NCBI GenBank assembly: GCA_041749275.1
Contig: JBGTBQ010000134.1
Span: 1 to 21,424, forward strand
Source of the DNA: JBGTBQ01 sp041749275
GTDB lineage: Bacteria > Acidobacteriota > Blastocatellia > Pyrinomonadales > Pyrinomonadaceae
Length of the DNA: 21,424 nucleotides
Reading direction: 5' to 3'
Of the stretch, positions 14,368 to 21,424 are shown one piece after another (the stretch's first letter is position 1; each line of letters opens with the position of its first letter). Below the pieces are notes generated by a model. The model saw only the letters and a list, made by a program, of their open reading frames with translations, was not told where the DNA came from and made no database searches. A program made the translations under genes and the position numbers.

Positions 14368-15435
14368 ATGTCTGATACCCGCACAGAGAAACCGACTCCG
14401 AAACGGCGCGAGGACGCGCGGCGGAAGGGGCAGATTGCGCGACGACCGGAGTTGCCGGCAGCCGTGGGTTTTCTGTCGGCGTTGTTGATACTGCGCGTGT
14501 TGGGCGATGAGTTTGTGAGCCGCGCCGGACAGCTCTTCAAGGGCGGGATGTCTCAGGCTGTCCTCGGGGGCGAACTGACGCCGGAGCATCTGCACGTGAT
14601 GTTCATCGAGGCGACGCTCAACATGGCGGCGCTCTCCGCGCCGGTGGTGCTGGTCGCGCTGGCCGCCGGGTTAGCGGGAAACTTCGCGCAGGGCGGTTTG
14701 AGCTTCACGCCCGAAGCCCTCCGCCCGCGCTCCGAGAGATTCAATCCGGTCGCCAATCTGAAACGCACGTTCGGGACGAACGGCCCCATCGAGTTGCTGA
14801 AGAGCCTGTTGAAACTGGGCGGCCTCGGCGCGGTCTGTTACGGAGTCTTTATGCAATCGGTGGCGGGCGCGCCGGCGCTGGTTGGCGCGTCGGCGCCGCA
14901 AACACTCGCGGCGGTGGGACAGGCCGCATACGATCTTGGTTTACGAGCGGGGGCGGTGCTCGTCTTCCTCGCCGGGCTGGACTATGCCTACGGCTGGTAC
15001 AAGCATGAGAAGTCTCTGCGGATGACGAAGCAGGAAGTCCGCGACGAATATCGCCAACAGGAGGGCGACCCGTTAATCAAGAGCCAGCGCCGCTCACGCG
15101 CACGCGCACTCACCCGCCGCCGCCTTGCCGTCGAAGTCCCGCTCGCCGACGTAGTGGTGACGAACCCAACGCACTTCGCCGTCGCGCTGCGCTACGACCG
15201 CGAGCACGGCGCGGCGCCCGTCGTCGTCGCTAAAGGGGCCGACCTCATGGCCTTTCGGATTCGTGAGATTGCCAACGCACACGGCGTCGCCATCGTCGAG
15301 AACCCGCCGCTCGCGCGCACGCTCTATCGCACGGTCGAGGCCGGACGCACGATTCCGCCCGAACTCTTCCGCGCCGTCGCGGAACTGCTCGCCTACGTCT
15401 ACCGCCAGCGCGCGAAAGCGGCGTCGGATTCATAA
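14368..15435 (+). CDS. flhB: Flagellar export switch protein FlhB
   Basis: FlhB is the membrane export-gate protein whose self-cleavage switches secretion from hook to filament substrates. The 355-residue product begins with the family motif EKPTPKRREDARRKGQIARR. Four hydrophobic segments follow, including the FNPVANLKRTFG loop between them, then the cytoplasmic linker MTKQEVRDEYRQQEGDPLIK. The autocleavage motif NPTH is at residues 266-269, in VVVTNPTHFAVALRYD. The C-terminal domain ends ELFRAVAELLAYVY. This is the last flagellar gene of the window; no clear terminator separates it from convergent hemL. Confidence 0.97.
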   Translation: MSDTRTEKPTPKRREDARRKGQIARRPELPAAVGFLSALLILRVLGDEFVSRAGQLFKGGMSQAVLGGELTPEHLHVMFIEATLNMAALSAPVVLVALAAGLAGNFAQGGLSFTPEALRPRSERFNPVANLKRTFGTNGPIELLKSLLKLGGLGAVCYGVFMQSVAGAPALVGASAPQTLAAVGQAAYDLGLRAGAVLVFLAGLDYAYGWYKHEKSLRMTKQEVRDEYRQQEGDPLIKSQRRSRARALTRRRLAVEVPLADVVVTNPTHFAVALRYDREHGAAPVVVAKGADLMAFRIREIANAHGVAIVENPPLARTLYRTVEAGRTIPPELFRAVAELLAYVYRQRAKAASDS

Positions 15436-15502
15436 GCTACACGCGGCGCGAAACCAACAGTATTGAAGATGGCATCCTCCGGATGTAACGCGCAACGCCT
15501 TC

Positions 15503-16804
15503 TCACAACGAGCGGAATGCTTTGCGCGCGGCTTCGATAGTGTGGTCAATCAAATCGTCCGTGTGCGCGGCGCTGATGAATCCAGCCTCGAACTGTGAGG
15601 GCGCGAGGTAGACTCCGCCGTCGAGCATCGCGTGAAAGAATTTTGCGTATCGGTCGCGGTCGGACTTTGCGGCTGTCGTCCAATCGGTGACTGGCTCATC
15701 GTTGAAGAAGGTCGTGAACATCGAGCCGACGCGGTTCGTGACGGTGGCGACGCCCGCCTCGCGCGCGGCCTCTGACATGCCGTCGCAGAGCCTCTGCGCG
15801 GCGCGTTCGAGGTTTTCATAGAGTGCGGGGTCGCGCAGACGCCTGAGCGTCGTTAGCCCGGCGGTCATCGCCAGCGGGTTGCCGGAGAGCGTCCCGGCTT
15901 GATAGACCGGCCCGGCGGGCGCGATGTGCTCCATGATCGCGCGGCTCGCGCCGTAGGCTCCGACGGGCAGGCCGCCGCCGATGATCTTGCCTAAGGTCGT
16001 GATGTCCGGCGCGACGCCGTACAACTCCTGCGCCCCGCCGCGCGCGAGACGAAAGCCGGTCATCACTTCGTCGAAGATGAGCAGCGCGCCATGCTTGCGC
16101 GTGATGTCGCGCAAAGCTGAGAGATAGCCATCGCGCGGAGGCACGCAGCCCATGTTGCCGACGACGGGTTCGATAATGACGGCGGCGATTGTGTCGCCGT
16201 GCTCCGTGAAAACTCGTTCGAGGGCTTCGGTATCGTTGAACGGTGCGGTGATTGTGTTTTGTGCGACGGGCGCGGGGACGCCGGGACTGTCTGGAAGTCC
16301 CAAAGTCGCCACGCCGGAGCCGGCCTTCACCAGCAGGCTGTCGCCGTGGCCGTGATAGCAACCCTCGAACTTGAGGATGCGGTCGCGGCCCGTCGCGCCG
16401 CGCGCCAGCCTGAGCGCCGACATCGTCGCCTCCGTGCCGCTGTTGACCATCCGCACCATCTCGACCGACGGCACGGCGTCAATAATCTCCTCCGCCATCT
16501 CAATCTCAAGCTCGGTCGGCGCGCCGTAGCTCGTCCCGCGTGAGAGAGCTTCGCGCAAAGCTTCGATGACTTCCGCATCGGCGTGTCCCAGAATCATCGG
16601 CCCCCACGAGCCGACGTAATCAACGTAGATGCGCCCGTCAACATCGGTTATCGTCGCGCCGCGCGCTTCGCGGATGAAGCGCGGACTGCCGCCGACGCCG
16701 CGAAAGGCGCGCACGGGCGAGTTGACGCCGCCGGGCATCAGCTCGACGGCGCGGGCGAAAAGTTTTTCAGAGGTTATAGATACGTTTTTATGTAATGCGC
16801 TCAT
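15503..16804 (-). CDS. hemL: Glutamate-1-semialdehyde 2,1-aminomutase
   Basis: HemL converts glutamate-1-semialdehyde to 5-aminolevulinate in the C5 pathway of tetrapyrrole synthesis, using pyridoxal phosphate. The 433 residues match the usual length. The N-terminus SEKLFARAVELMPGGVNSPVRA is typical. NSGTEATMSALRLAR and GCYHGHGD form the cofactor pocket. FDEVMTGFR is at about 244-252, and the Schiff-base lysine is at about residue 273 in TTLGKIIGGG. It is convergent to the flagellar operon. No good ribosome site is seen before the ATG. Part of its 5' region is duplicated at 19134-19234. Confidence 0.97.
   Translation of the reverse strand: MSALHKNVSITSEKLFARAVELMPGGVNSPVRAFRGVGGSPRFIREARGATITDVDGRIYVDYVGSWGPMILGHADAEVIEALREALSRGTSYGAPTELEIEMAEEIIDAVPSVEMVRMVNSGTEATMSALRLARGATGRDRILKFEGCYHGHGDSLLVKAGSGVATLGLPDSPGVPAPVAQNTITAPFNDTEALERVFTEHGDTIAAVIIEPVVGNMGCVPPRDGYLSALRDITRKHGALLIFDEVMTGFRLARGGAQELYGVAPDITTLGKIIGGGLPVGAYGASRAIMEHIAPAGPVYQAGTLSGNPLAMTAGLTTLRRLRDPALYENLERAAQRLCDGMSEAAREAGVATVTNRVGSMFTTFFNDEPVTDWTTAAKSDRDRYAKFFHAMLDGGVYLAPSQFEAGFISAAHTDDLIDHTIEAARKAFRSL
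16665..16762. repeat. hemL 5' duplication, copy 1 (within intact hemL)
   Basis: This 98-base block inside hemL, covering its codons about 15-47, is repeated in the same orientation at 19134-19234. The two differ by five substitutions and one three-base insertion. Every substitution is synonymous in the hemL frame. Confidence 0.88.
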
Positions 16805-16979
16805 ACGGCCATGCTAAACGGGCGAAGGGGGGACAAGCAAGAGGTATGAAAGCTCTTCCCATCAGGCTCCCGTCTACTTTCATAAGGTCAAAAATGTTTG
16901 GGCGCGCGCACCGAGGCGCTTCGTTCTTGTTGTTTCACTTGGGAAATATACGCATTGCAAATTATCTTGCATTTTCTTG

Positions 16980-17010
16980 TTGACATCAGAGAGAGCGGGG
17001 GGCGTATATT
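16980..17010 (+). promoter_or_regulatory. Candidate sigma-70 promoter of the two-gene cassette
   Basis: TTGACA (16980-16985) is a perfect -35. TATATT (17005-17010) is a good -10 at 19-base spacing, slightly long; shifting to GTATAT gives 18. The site is AT-rich on its upstream side and sits 180 bases before the ATG at 17190. It is the best promoter-like sequence in the hemL-cassette gap (16805-17189). Confidence 0.5.
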
Positions 17011-17073
17011 GCACATTGTCGAACGCAGTTCAGTGAATTCGTCAGCGAAACTCTTACTGCTTCCGCCAGCCTC

Positions 17074-17087
17074 ACGTTATATAACGT
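17074..17087. promoter_or_regulatory. 14-bp perfect palindrome in the cassette leader
   Basis: ACGTTATATAACGT is a perfect inverted repeat located between the candidate promoter and the first cassette gene. Its size suits a dimeric DNA-binding regulator, though a chance palindrome cannot be excluded. Confidence 0.35.
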
Positions 17088-17189
17088 AACTATTAAGAAG
17101 CGCTTTTGCGGATTCTCGGAAAGAAGCATGATAGCTACTTTCTCGAAGTAGCCTGCTCTCAACCCTCAACCACTCAAGGAGCGTGCAAG

Positions 17190-18101
17190 ATGAAAAATCG
17201 CAAGAAGCATATAGTGTTACTGTTCATTTTGGCGATCATTGCTTTGGTCTCAGCCATAGCTGTTCTCCGTAACCAAAAAACAAATGCTTCACCTTCAAAG
17301 CATTTGAATTCAACGAAAGCAAGTGGCGGTATGTTTGACTTACTCGAAAAATCCGCAAAAAGAGCAAAGGGCGCTGAAAAAACAAAAAAAGAAAAAGCTT
17401 CTCAGCATATTGAAGAAGCTGATAGGGCTTACGAAAACTCAATTCGTGAGTTGGCTGATGTCCTCTTCAGTGAGTTCGGTGTAGCAGGCCTAACAGCCGA
17501 AGCCACCGAAGGAATAAAGAGCAGGTTGGTCGAGGCGGAGTTGAAGTACAGAGAAAATCATCAAGGCGTTCGTGAAGCGAATATCGTCCGGCTTATCAAC
17601 GACCTCGCCGATAAACTCGGAGCACCCGATTATGCAAGAACAAGCCCCGAACAAGTGCGTGTGATGAGGGCTGAATTAAGGATATTCTTGCCAAGCCTTG
17701 TCGCTGTAGAGACTCAGGAAGAGAAGATGGGCTTGAAACGAAAGGTTGGCACCGAAATGAATCCAGAAGTCTCGCCGCTGGAAGCAGCTTTCTTGGCGAT
17801 GCTGATGATGCAGCAAAAAATGCTCAACGATGACTGGCAGCAAACTCCGCAGGAGTGGGCTAGTAATAGACGAAAGAAGCAGCTTTCGCATGAAGACGAC
17901 GCGAACTTTAACTCAAGCCCCCAATTCGGTGTGAAACCAGAAGGCGAGGAAAAACAACGGCGCAACGACGAGAAAAGAAATGAGATGCTTCAGCTGGTCA
18001 TGCGTGGCGCAGCCAGATTAAGCTCGTCGGGCATAAAGGATTTGGCGGAATCGTCTTTAGACACGCTTGGGATTGCTAAACTAAAGGAGGGGCAGCAATG
18101 A
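17190..18101 (+). CDS. Hypothetical membrane-anchored protein, cassette gene 1
   Basis: Function not recognised. The ATG at 17190 has AAGGA nine bases upstream and gives 303 residues; a TTG at 17106 would add 28 residues ahead of the membrane segment and is less likely. A basic N-terminus (MKNRKKH) is followed by one hydrophobic segment (IVLLFILAIIALVSAIAVL), so it is probably an inner-membrane anchor or uncleaved signal. The rest is hydrophilic, rich in Lys/Glu and probably helical, with EEADRAYENSIRELADVLF and a second helix-rich part near AAFLAMLMMQQKMLNDDW. Base composition is clearly AT-richer than the flagellar genes and hemL, which suggests different ancestry. It overlaps the next gene by ATGA, so the pair is likely co-translated. 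Confidence 0.8.
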   Translation: MKNRKKHIVLLFILAIIALVSAIAVLRNQKTNASPSKHLNSTKASGGMFDLLEKSAKRAKGAEKTKKEKASQHIEEADRAYENSIRELADVLFSEFGVAGLTAEATEGIKSRLVEAELKYRENHQGVREANIVRLINDLADKLGAPDYARTSPEQVRVMRAELRIFLPSLVAVETQEEKMGLKRKVGTEMNPEVSPLEAAFLAMLMMQQKMLNDDWQQTPQEWASNRRKKQLSHEDDANFNSSPQFGVKPEGEEKQRRNDEKRNEMLQLVMRGAARLSSSGIKDLAESSLDTLGIAKLKEGQQ

Positions 18102-18847
18102 AGAAAAGCACATCACTGTTGCTCATCATCGCCTTAATATTTGTAACGATAGCGGGTGATTGTGGCCCGGATATTCCCAACCCCGGTTTCGGAGTTGTAG
18201 CTGTGGACAGAACCGGCTTTATCTCAAGTTTCGAGAGAGCATTGCCGGACGCGGTAACTGATTGGCATTGGAGCTTCGATGGAGAGAGCGCGACCGGAGA
18301 TCGTTATAATTTCTTCACTAGAGGGGGCGGAGCAGGTCAATCTTTGGTTGATAGGGGGAGGGCGCCTGCCGGCTATAACATAAGAGCAGTTTCAGACTGG
18401 GGACCTTGTACTGGTTTGAATGGCGTTCAAGTCATCAACCGCGGTGTGTACAATTACATCCCATGTAGGCGGATAATGACGGTCGGTTTTTCCGGCACTA
18501 GCTTCGTCTTCTCGCCTAGTCCCGTAGATGTAAGCGCCGCGGGCGCAATAGATTTTTACGTGACAAATGGCGGAGGGATAAGCACACAGTTTGGTATGCC
18601 ATACATTGAATTTACGGATGAGTACGGTAACCTTAGCACCCGGACACAAGCCACGGAATGTGATTATTCGGGCACTTGGGCGAAAGCCTCAACAGCCTGC
18701 TTTGCGGGACTCTATCCAGGTAGGTATGGCGTGGAAATAGTCAATCAAACGTCAGATGGTATTGGAGAAGTGATAGGAGTTGCTGACGTGACCCTTGTGG
18801 ATACAAGCACTCCGCCTCCGTGTGAGCCGGGGCAAATCTGTCAATAA
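18098..18847 (+). CDS. Hypothetical secreted protein, cassette gene 2
   Basis: Function not recognised. The 249-residue product starts in an ATGA overlap and has an excellent AAAGGAGG (18083-18090) upstream. MKKSTSLLLIIALIFVTIAGDC is a signal-peptide-like N-terminus; the cysteine context (AGDC) does not fit a standard lipobox. The mature part is Gly- and aromatic-rich with several cysteines (including GPCTG, IPCRR, TEC, TAC and the tail PPCEPGQIC) that could form disulphides. It looks beta-rich, for example PGRYGVEIVNQTSDGIGEV. Composition is AT-richer than the flanks. It may be an exported partner of the upstream membrane protein. Confidence 0.8.
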   Translation: MKKSTSLLLIIALIFVTIAGDCGPDIPNPGFGVVAVDRTGFISSFERALPDAVTDWHWSFDGESATGDRYNFFTRGGGAGQSLVDRGRAPAGYNIRAVSDWGPCTGLNGVQVINRGVYNYIPCRRIMTVGFSGTSFVFSPSPVDVSAAGAIDFYVTNGGGISTQFGMPYIEFTDEYGNLSTRTQATECDYSGTWAKASTACFAGLYPGRYGVEIVNQTSDGIGEVIGVADVTLVDTSTPPPCEPGQICQ

Positions 18848-18871
18848 GCCCCCAATTTTTATTAGCCAAAG

Positions 18872-18912
18872 AAACCGCCCCGAAGTCGTCATAGACCGAC
18901 GGGCGGTTTTGC
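18872..18912 (+). terminator. Intrinsic terminator after the cassette
   Basis: AAACCGCCC (18872-18880) pairs with GGGCGGTTT (18901-18909), followed by a short T-run. GTCG/CGAC (18885-18888 and 18897-18900) can pair inside the loop. It begins 25 bases after the stop of the second cassette gene. Confidence 0.75.
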
Positions 18913-18943
18913 CATTCTCCCAATCGGCATCCCGCAATCTGCT

Positions 18944-19274
18944 TCATCCGAAGATGCTGCGCCAGCGGCGGTCGAGCGCATCGCCGAAGATAAAAGTCGA
19001 GAGCGAAGGCTGCTCATGCGAGCGGTCATGGCCGACCAGTTCGACGTAAGCGCGCCCTTCCGTCCCACGCCCGCCGTGCGCGCCGCGCACCGCGCACGCG
19101 CCTTCCCAATAGACGATCATCGTCGTGCCACAGGCTTCCCGGATAAAGCGCGGGCTGCTGCCGCCGACGCCGCGAAAGGCGCGCACGGGCGAGTTGACGC
19201 CGCCCGGCATCAACTCGACGGCGCGGGCGAAAAGCTCCGCCGAGGTATCCTGTTGGTCGTCGCGCATGGCTGTC
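18944..19274 (-). pseudogene. Chimeric remnant: HemL N-terminus fused to lipocalin-like (AttH/CrtC) C-terminus
   Basis: The frame reads MTAMRDDQQDT, then LFARAVELMPGGVNSPVRA...RFIREA, which is the first 47 or so residues of HemL. After codon about 50 it leaves HemL and continues IVYWEGACAVRG...GRAYVELVGHDRSHEQ to a stop at 18944. YWEG-(V/A)-V-x-G...GRGYVELTGY is the C-terminal signature of AttH/CrtC-type lipocalin-like domains, so the second half is probably the 3' end of such a gene. Neither half could be a working enzyme. Starts at 19265, 19274 or 19309 are possible. The HemL part is secure; the lipocalin identity is from memory of the family motif. Confidence 0.7.
19134..19234. repeat. hemL 5' duplication, copy 2
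   Basis: This 101-base block repeats 16665-16762 of the intact hemL in direct orientation, with five substitutions and one extra serine codon. The two copies bracket about 2.4 kb that includes the AT-richer cassette. Confidence 0.88.
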
Positions 19275-19284
19275 ATCTTCTTTG

Positions 19285-19554
19285 TCACCCTTCCACCAGT
19301 TCGATACATTTCAGGTCTTCAAACGCCGATAAGGATTTTTCCAACTGCGACCACCAGAGCCAGCCCGGCAGCCCCCTCGACCACTGTAAGATCGGGATGA
19401 AGATGTTTCTGATAGCAGACCAGCGGTAAGCCTGAAAACAATCTGCCCACGTGTACCTTTTGACGCCGCCTCGTTCGAGAAAGCCCTTGCGCCGCGGCAT
19501 CTCGGTCAATCGCTCCGGCGCGATTTCTTCCGCTTTGTAGATGACCTCGGACAT
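19285..19554 (-). CDS. Small hypothetical protein next to GH15 gene
   Basis: Function not recognised. The ATG at 19554 has AGAGG six bases upstream and gives 89 residues, beginning MSEVIYKAEEIAPERLTEMP. The second half is rich in tryptophan and hydrophobic residues (YRWSAIRNIFIPILQWSRG and LPGWLWWSQLEKSLSAFED). The frame is open further upstream, but that part overlaps the GH15 gene and looks like its shadow. It lies 52 bases after the GH15 stop on the same strand, so co-transcription is likely. The hemL-like remnant begins about ten bases after its stop. Confidence 0.6.
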   Translation of the reverse strand: MSEVIYKAEEIAPERLTEMPRRKGFLERGGVKRYTWADCFQAYRWSAIRNIFIPILQWSRGLPGWLWWSQLEKSLSAFEDLKCIELVEG

Positions 19555-19606
19555 CAAACGCCTCTGGCGGGCTGTGCGGACAAGCGCGCTTAATGGTCGT
19601 TGGACT

Positions 19607-21424
19607 TCACCTGCCGCCGTCGAGCGTGCGGTCGAGATTGAAGGCGGCGCTGATGAGCGAGAGATGCGTGAAGGCTTGGGGGTAGTTGCCGAGCGCCTCG
19701 CCGCTGTGTCCGGTCTCTTCGGCATAGAGGCCGAGGCGGTTGGCGTAGCCGAGCATCTTCTCGAAGACGAGCCGCGCCTCTTCGAGCCAGCGCCGGTCTC
19801 TGCGCCCGGCGCGCGTCATCGCCTCGACCAGCCAGAAGGTGCAGATGTTGAACGCGCCCTCTTCGCCCGCCAGCCCGTCCTTGTATTCGCGGAGGTTGTA
19901 GCGATAGACGAGACTGTTCGAGACCAGCCCGCCCTTGTCGGGCGACTGGTTGATGGCCTTGAGCGTCTTGAGCATCCGCGGGTCGTTCGGCGAGAGGAAG
20001 AGGACGAGCGGCATGATGAGATTGGCCGCGTCGAGCGAGCTGCTGCCGTAGTGCTGCACGAAGGCTTCGCGTTCCGCGTTCCAGCCTTTCTCCATGATGT
20101 CCATGTAGATTTGGTCGCGCACGCCCAGCCAGCGCGCTTGATCCGCCGGGAACGAACGCTTCCGCGCGAGGCGCAGCGCGCGGTCAACCGCCACCCAACA
20201 CATGAGTTTGGAATAGACGAAGTGCTGCTGCCCGCCGCGCACCTCCCAGATGCCCTCGTCCGTGCGCTGCCAGTTTTCGCAGACCCAGTCAACCATATAA
20301 CGCAGGTGCGTCCACAGGTCATAAGAGATGGGCGTGCCGTACTTGTCGTAAAGGTAGACCGAGTCGAGCAGCTCGCCGTAGATGTCAAGCTGCAATTGGT
20401 CGTAAGCGCCATTGCCGATTCGCACGGGGCCGGAGCCGCGATAGCCTTCGAGGTGGTCGAGCGTTTCCTCGGTCAGCTCGTGCCGCCCGTCAATGCCATA
20501 CATGATTTGGAGCGGCGCGCCGGGTTTCAGCTCGTGACAAATCTTCTCCAGCCAGCCCATGAATTGCGCCGCCTCTTCGGTAAAGCCGATGCGGAGCAGG
20601 CCGTAGAGCGTAAAGGCCGCGTCTCGAATCCACGTGTAACGATAGTCCCAGTTGCGCCCGCCGCCGATCTCTTCGGGCAGGCTGCACGTCGGCGCGGCGA
20701 CAATGGCGCCGGTCGGCTCGAAGGTCAAAAGCTTGAGGGCGAGCGCGGAACGATGCACCATCTCGCGCCAGCGGCCCGTGTAGGTGCACTTGCCGACCCA
20801 GCGCTGCCAGAAGTCAATCGTGTGCTCGAACTGACGCTGCGCGGCCTCTTCGCTGAGGGCGATGCCCTGCCAGCCACCATCCTCGACGGGGTGAAAAAGA
20901 AAGGTCGCCGTCTGTCCTTCGCCGAGAGTAAAGTCGGCGACGACCCCGCCGTCGTCCGTCTTGAGCGGGACGTTGGTTTCGAGTTCCATGTTGAGTGAGG
21001 GCGAGTGGAAGAATGCGCCCTCGCTGGTGATCTCGGTCTGATGTTCGTCGCGCGCGTAGTTGAAAGCGGGGCGGCACTCCATCAAAAAGCGCATTTGACC
21101 ACGGACGACGTTGGCCCGCCGCACGAGTTGGCGTGTGCCGAGTTCCTGTGCCTTCTCGCCGACCGGCATGTAATCAATAATCTCGCCGACGCCGCTGGGC
21201 GAAAGAAAGCGCGTGACGAGCACGTTGGTCTCCGGCCAGTAGAACTGCTTGAAGGTGACGCCCTCTTCGTCGGCGGGAGAAATCCGGAAGCGTCCGCCTT
21301 TCCGGTTGTCGAGGATGGCGGCGAAGACGCTCGGTGAATCGAAGTGCGGGAAGCAGTACCAGTCAATCGAGCCGTTGCGCCCCACGAGCGCCGCTGTCCG
21401 CATGTCGCCGATAATCCCGTAGTC
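19607..21424 (-). CDS. Glycoside hydrolase family 15 protein (glucoamylase/trehalase type), 5'-truncated by window
   Basis: GH15 enzymes hydrolyse alpha-linked glucose from starch-type glucans or trehalose with inversion. The frame is open to the window edge. It reads DYGIIGDMRTAALVGRNGSIDWYCFPHFDSPSVFA, the family N-terminus, so only a few residues are missing and the ATG at 21403 is probably internal. An N-terminal beta-sandwich is followed by an (alpha/alpha)6 barrel with GGRNWDYRYTWIRDAAFTLY, GIWEVRGG (probable general-acid Glu), DGLAGEEGAFNICTFWLVEA and YAEETGHSGEALGNYPQAFTH (probable base Glu). About 605 residues are visible. Bacterial relatives with this layout include trehalases and glucoamylases, so the substrate cannot be fixed from sequence alone. 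Confidence 0.93.
   Translation of the reverse strand, partial: DYGIIGDMRTAALVGRNGSIDWYCFPHFDSPSVFAAILDNRKGGRFRISPADEEGVTFKQFYWPETNVLVTRFLSPSGVGEIIDYMPVGEKAQELGTRQLVRRANVVRGQMRFLMECRPAFNYARDEHQTEITSEGAFFHSPSLNMELETNVPLKTDDGGVVADFTLGEGQTATFLFHPVEDGGWQGIALSEEAAQRQFEHTIDFWQRWVGKCTYTGRWREMVHRSALALKLLTFEPTGAIVAAPTCSLPEEIGGGRNWDYRYTWIRDAAFTLYGLLRIGFTEEAAQFMGWLEKICHELKPGAPLQIMYGIDGRHELTEETLDHLEGYRGSGPVRIGNGAYDQLQLDIYGELLDSVYLYDKYGTPISYDLWTHLRYMVDWVCENWQRTDEGIWEVRGGQQHFVYSKLMCWVAVDRALRLARKRSFPADQARWLGVRDQIYMDIMEKGWNAEREAFVQHYGSSSLDAANLIMPLVLFLSPNDPRMLKTLKAINQSPDKGGLVSNSLVYRYNLREYKDGLAGEEGAFNICTFWLVEAMTRAGRRDRRWLEEARLVFEKMLGYANRLGLYAEETGHSGEALGNYPQAFTHLSLISAAFNLDRTLDGGR

Noticed and set aside
15436..15502. 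Bidirectional terminator between flhB and hemL
   Set aside because: Only a 5-bp stem (CATCC-tcc-GGATG, 15473-15485) without a T-run was found, too weak to call.
17607..17614. GCCGATAA, a sigma-28 -10 match inside cassette gene 1
   Set aside because: It lies inside a coding region with no suitable -35 and no downstream flagellar gene.
19541..20998. 485-codon + strand frame opposite the GH15 gene
   Set aside because: It mirrors the well-supported GH15 gene; the translation shows repeated Val/Arg/Glu patterns typical of antisense high-GC frames.

Overview
The window is a high-GC bacterial chromosome segment dominated by a flagellar operon, all on the + strand: fliF (3' end only), fliG, fliH, fliI, fliJ, fliK, flgD, flgE, motA, motB, fliL, fliN, fliO, fliP, fliQ, fliR and flhB (1-15435). 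Together these supply the MS-ring, the C-ring switch (without fliM), the export ATPase complex, the hook-length ruler, hook cap and hook, the stator, and the export gate. The gene order, the very short FlgD, the high GC and the abundant heptameric intergenic repeats suggest Acidobacteriota, perhaps Blastocatellia. That placement is inference; no rRNA or marker gene is present to confirm it.

Layout. fliF-fliK (1-5956) is tightly packed, with ATGA-type overlaps, except for an inverted-repeat spacer before fliI. flgD, flgE, motA and motB follow, separated by repeat-bearing spacers; a sigma-28/sigma-D-like promoter lies before motA. A 700-base gap after motB holds a hairpin and a MITE-like element of about 338 bp (9957-10294), which has 15-bp terminal inverted repeats, an 11-bp flanking direct repeat and four short stem-loops inside. 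fliL-fliN-fliO-fliP follow with close spacing. fliP, fliQ, fliR and flhB are separated by spacers made largely of 7-bp repeats, some arranged as facing arms.

Downstream of flhB, on the - strand, is a complete hemL (glutamate-1-semialdehyde aminomutase, 15503-16804). Next comes a visibly AT-richer two-gene cassette on the + strand (17190-18847) that encodes two unrecognised membrane or exported proteins. It has a candidate promoter, a 14-bp palindrome in its leader and a terminator at its end. Beyond it lies a second copy of the hemL 5' region (about 100 bp, five substitutions, all synonymous, plus one 3-nt indel), fused in frame to what looks like the C-terminus of an AttH/CrtC-type lipocalin-like protein. 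A small hypothetical gene (19285-19554) and a GH15 glucoamylase/trehalase-family gene (19607 to beyond the window edge), both on the - strand, close the window.

The best candidates for new biology are the cassette bracketed by duplicated hemL 5' sequence, the MITE-like element with compensated stem-loops, and the recurrent heptad repeats that occupy spacers of the flagellar operon and abut start codons lacking a clear Shine-Dalgarno sequence.
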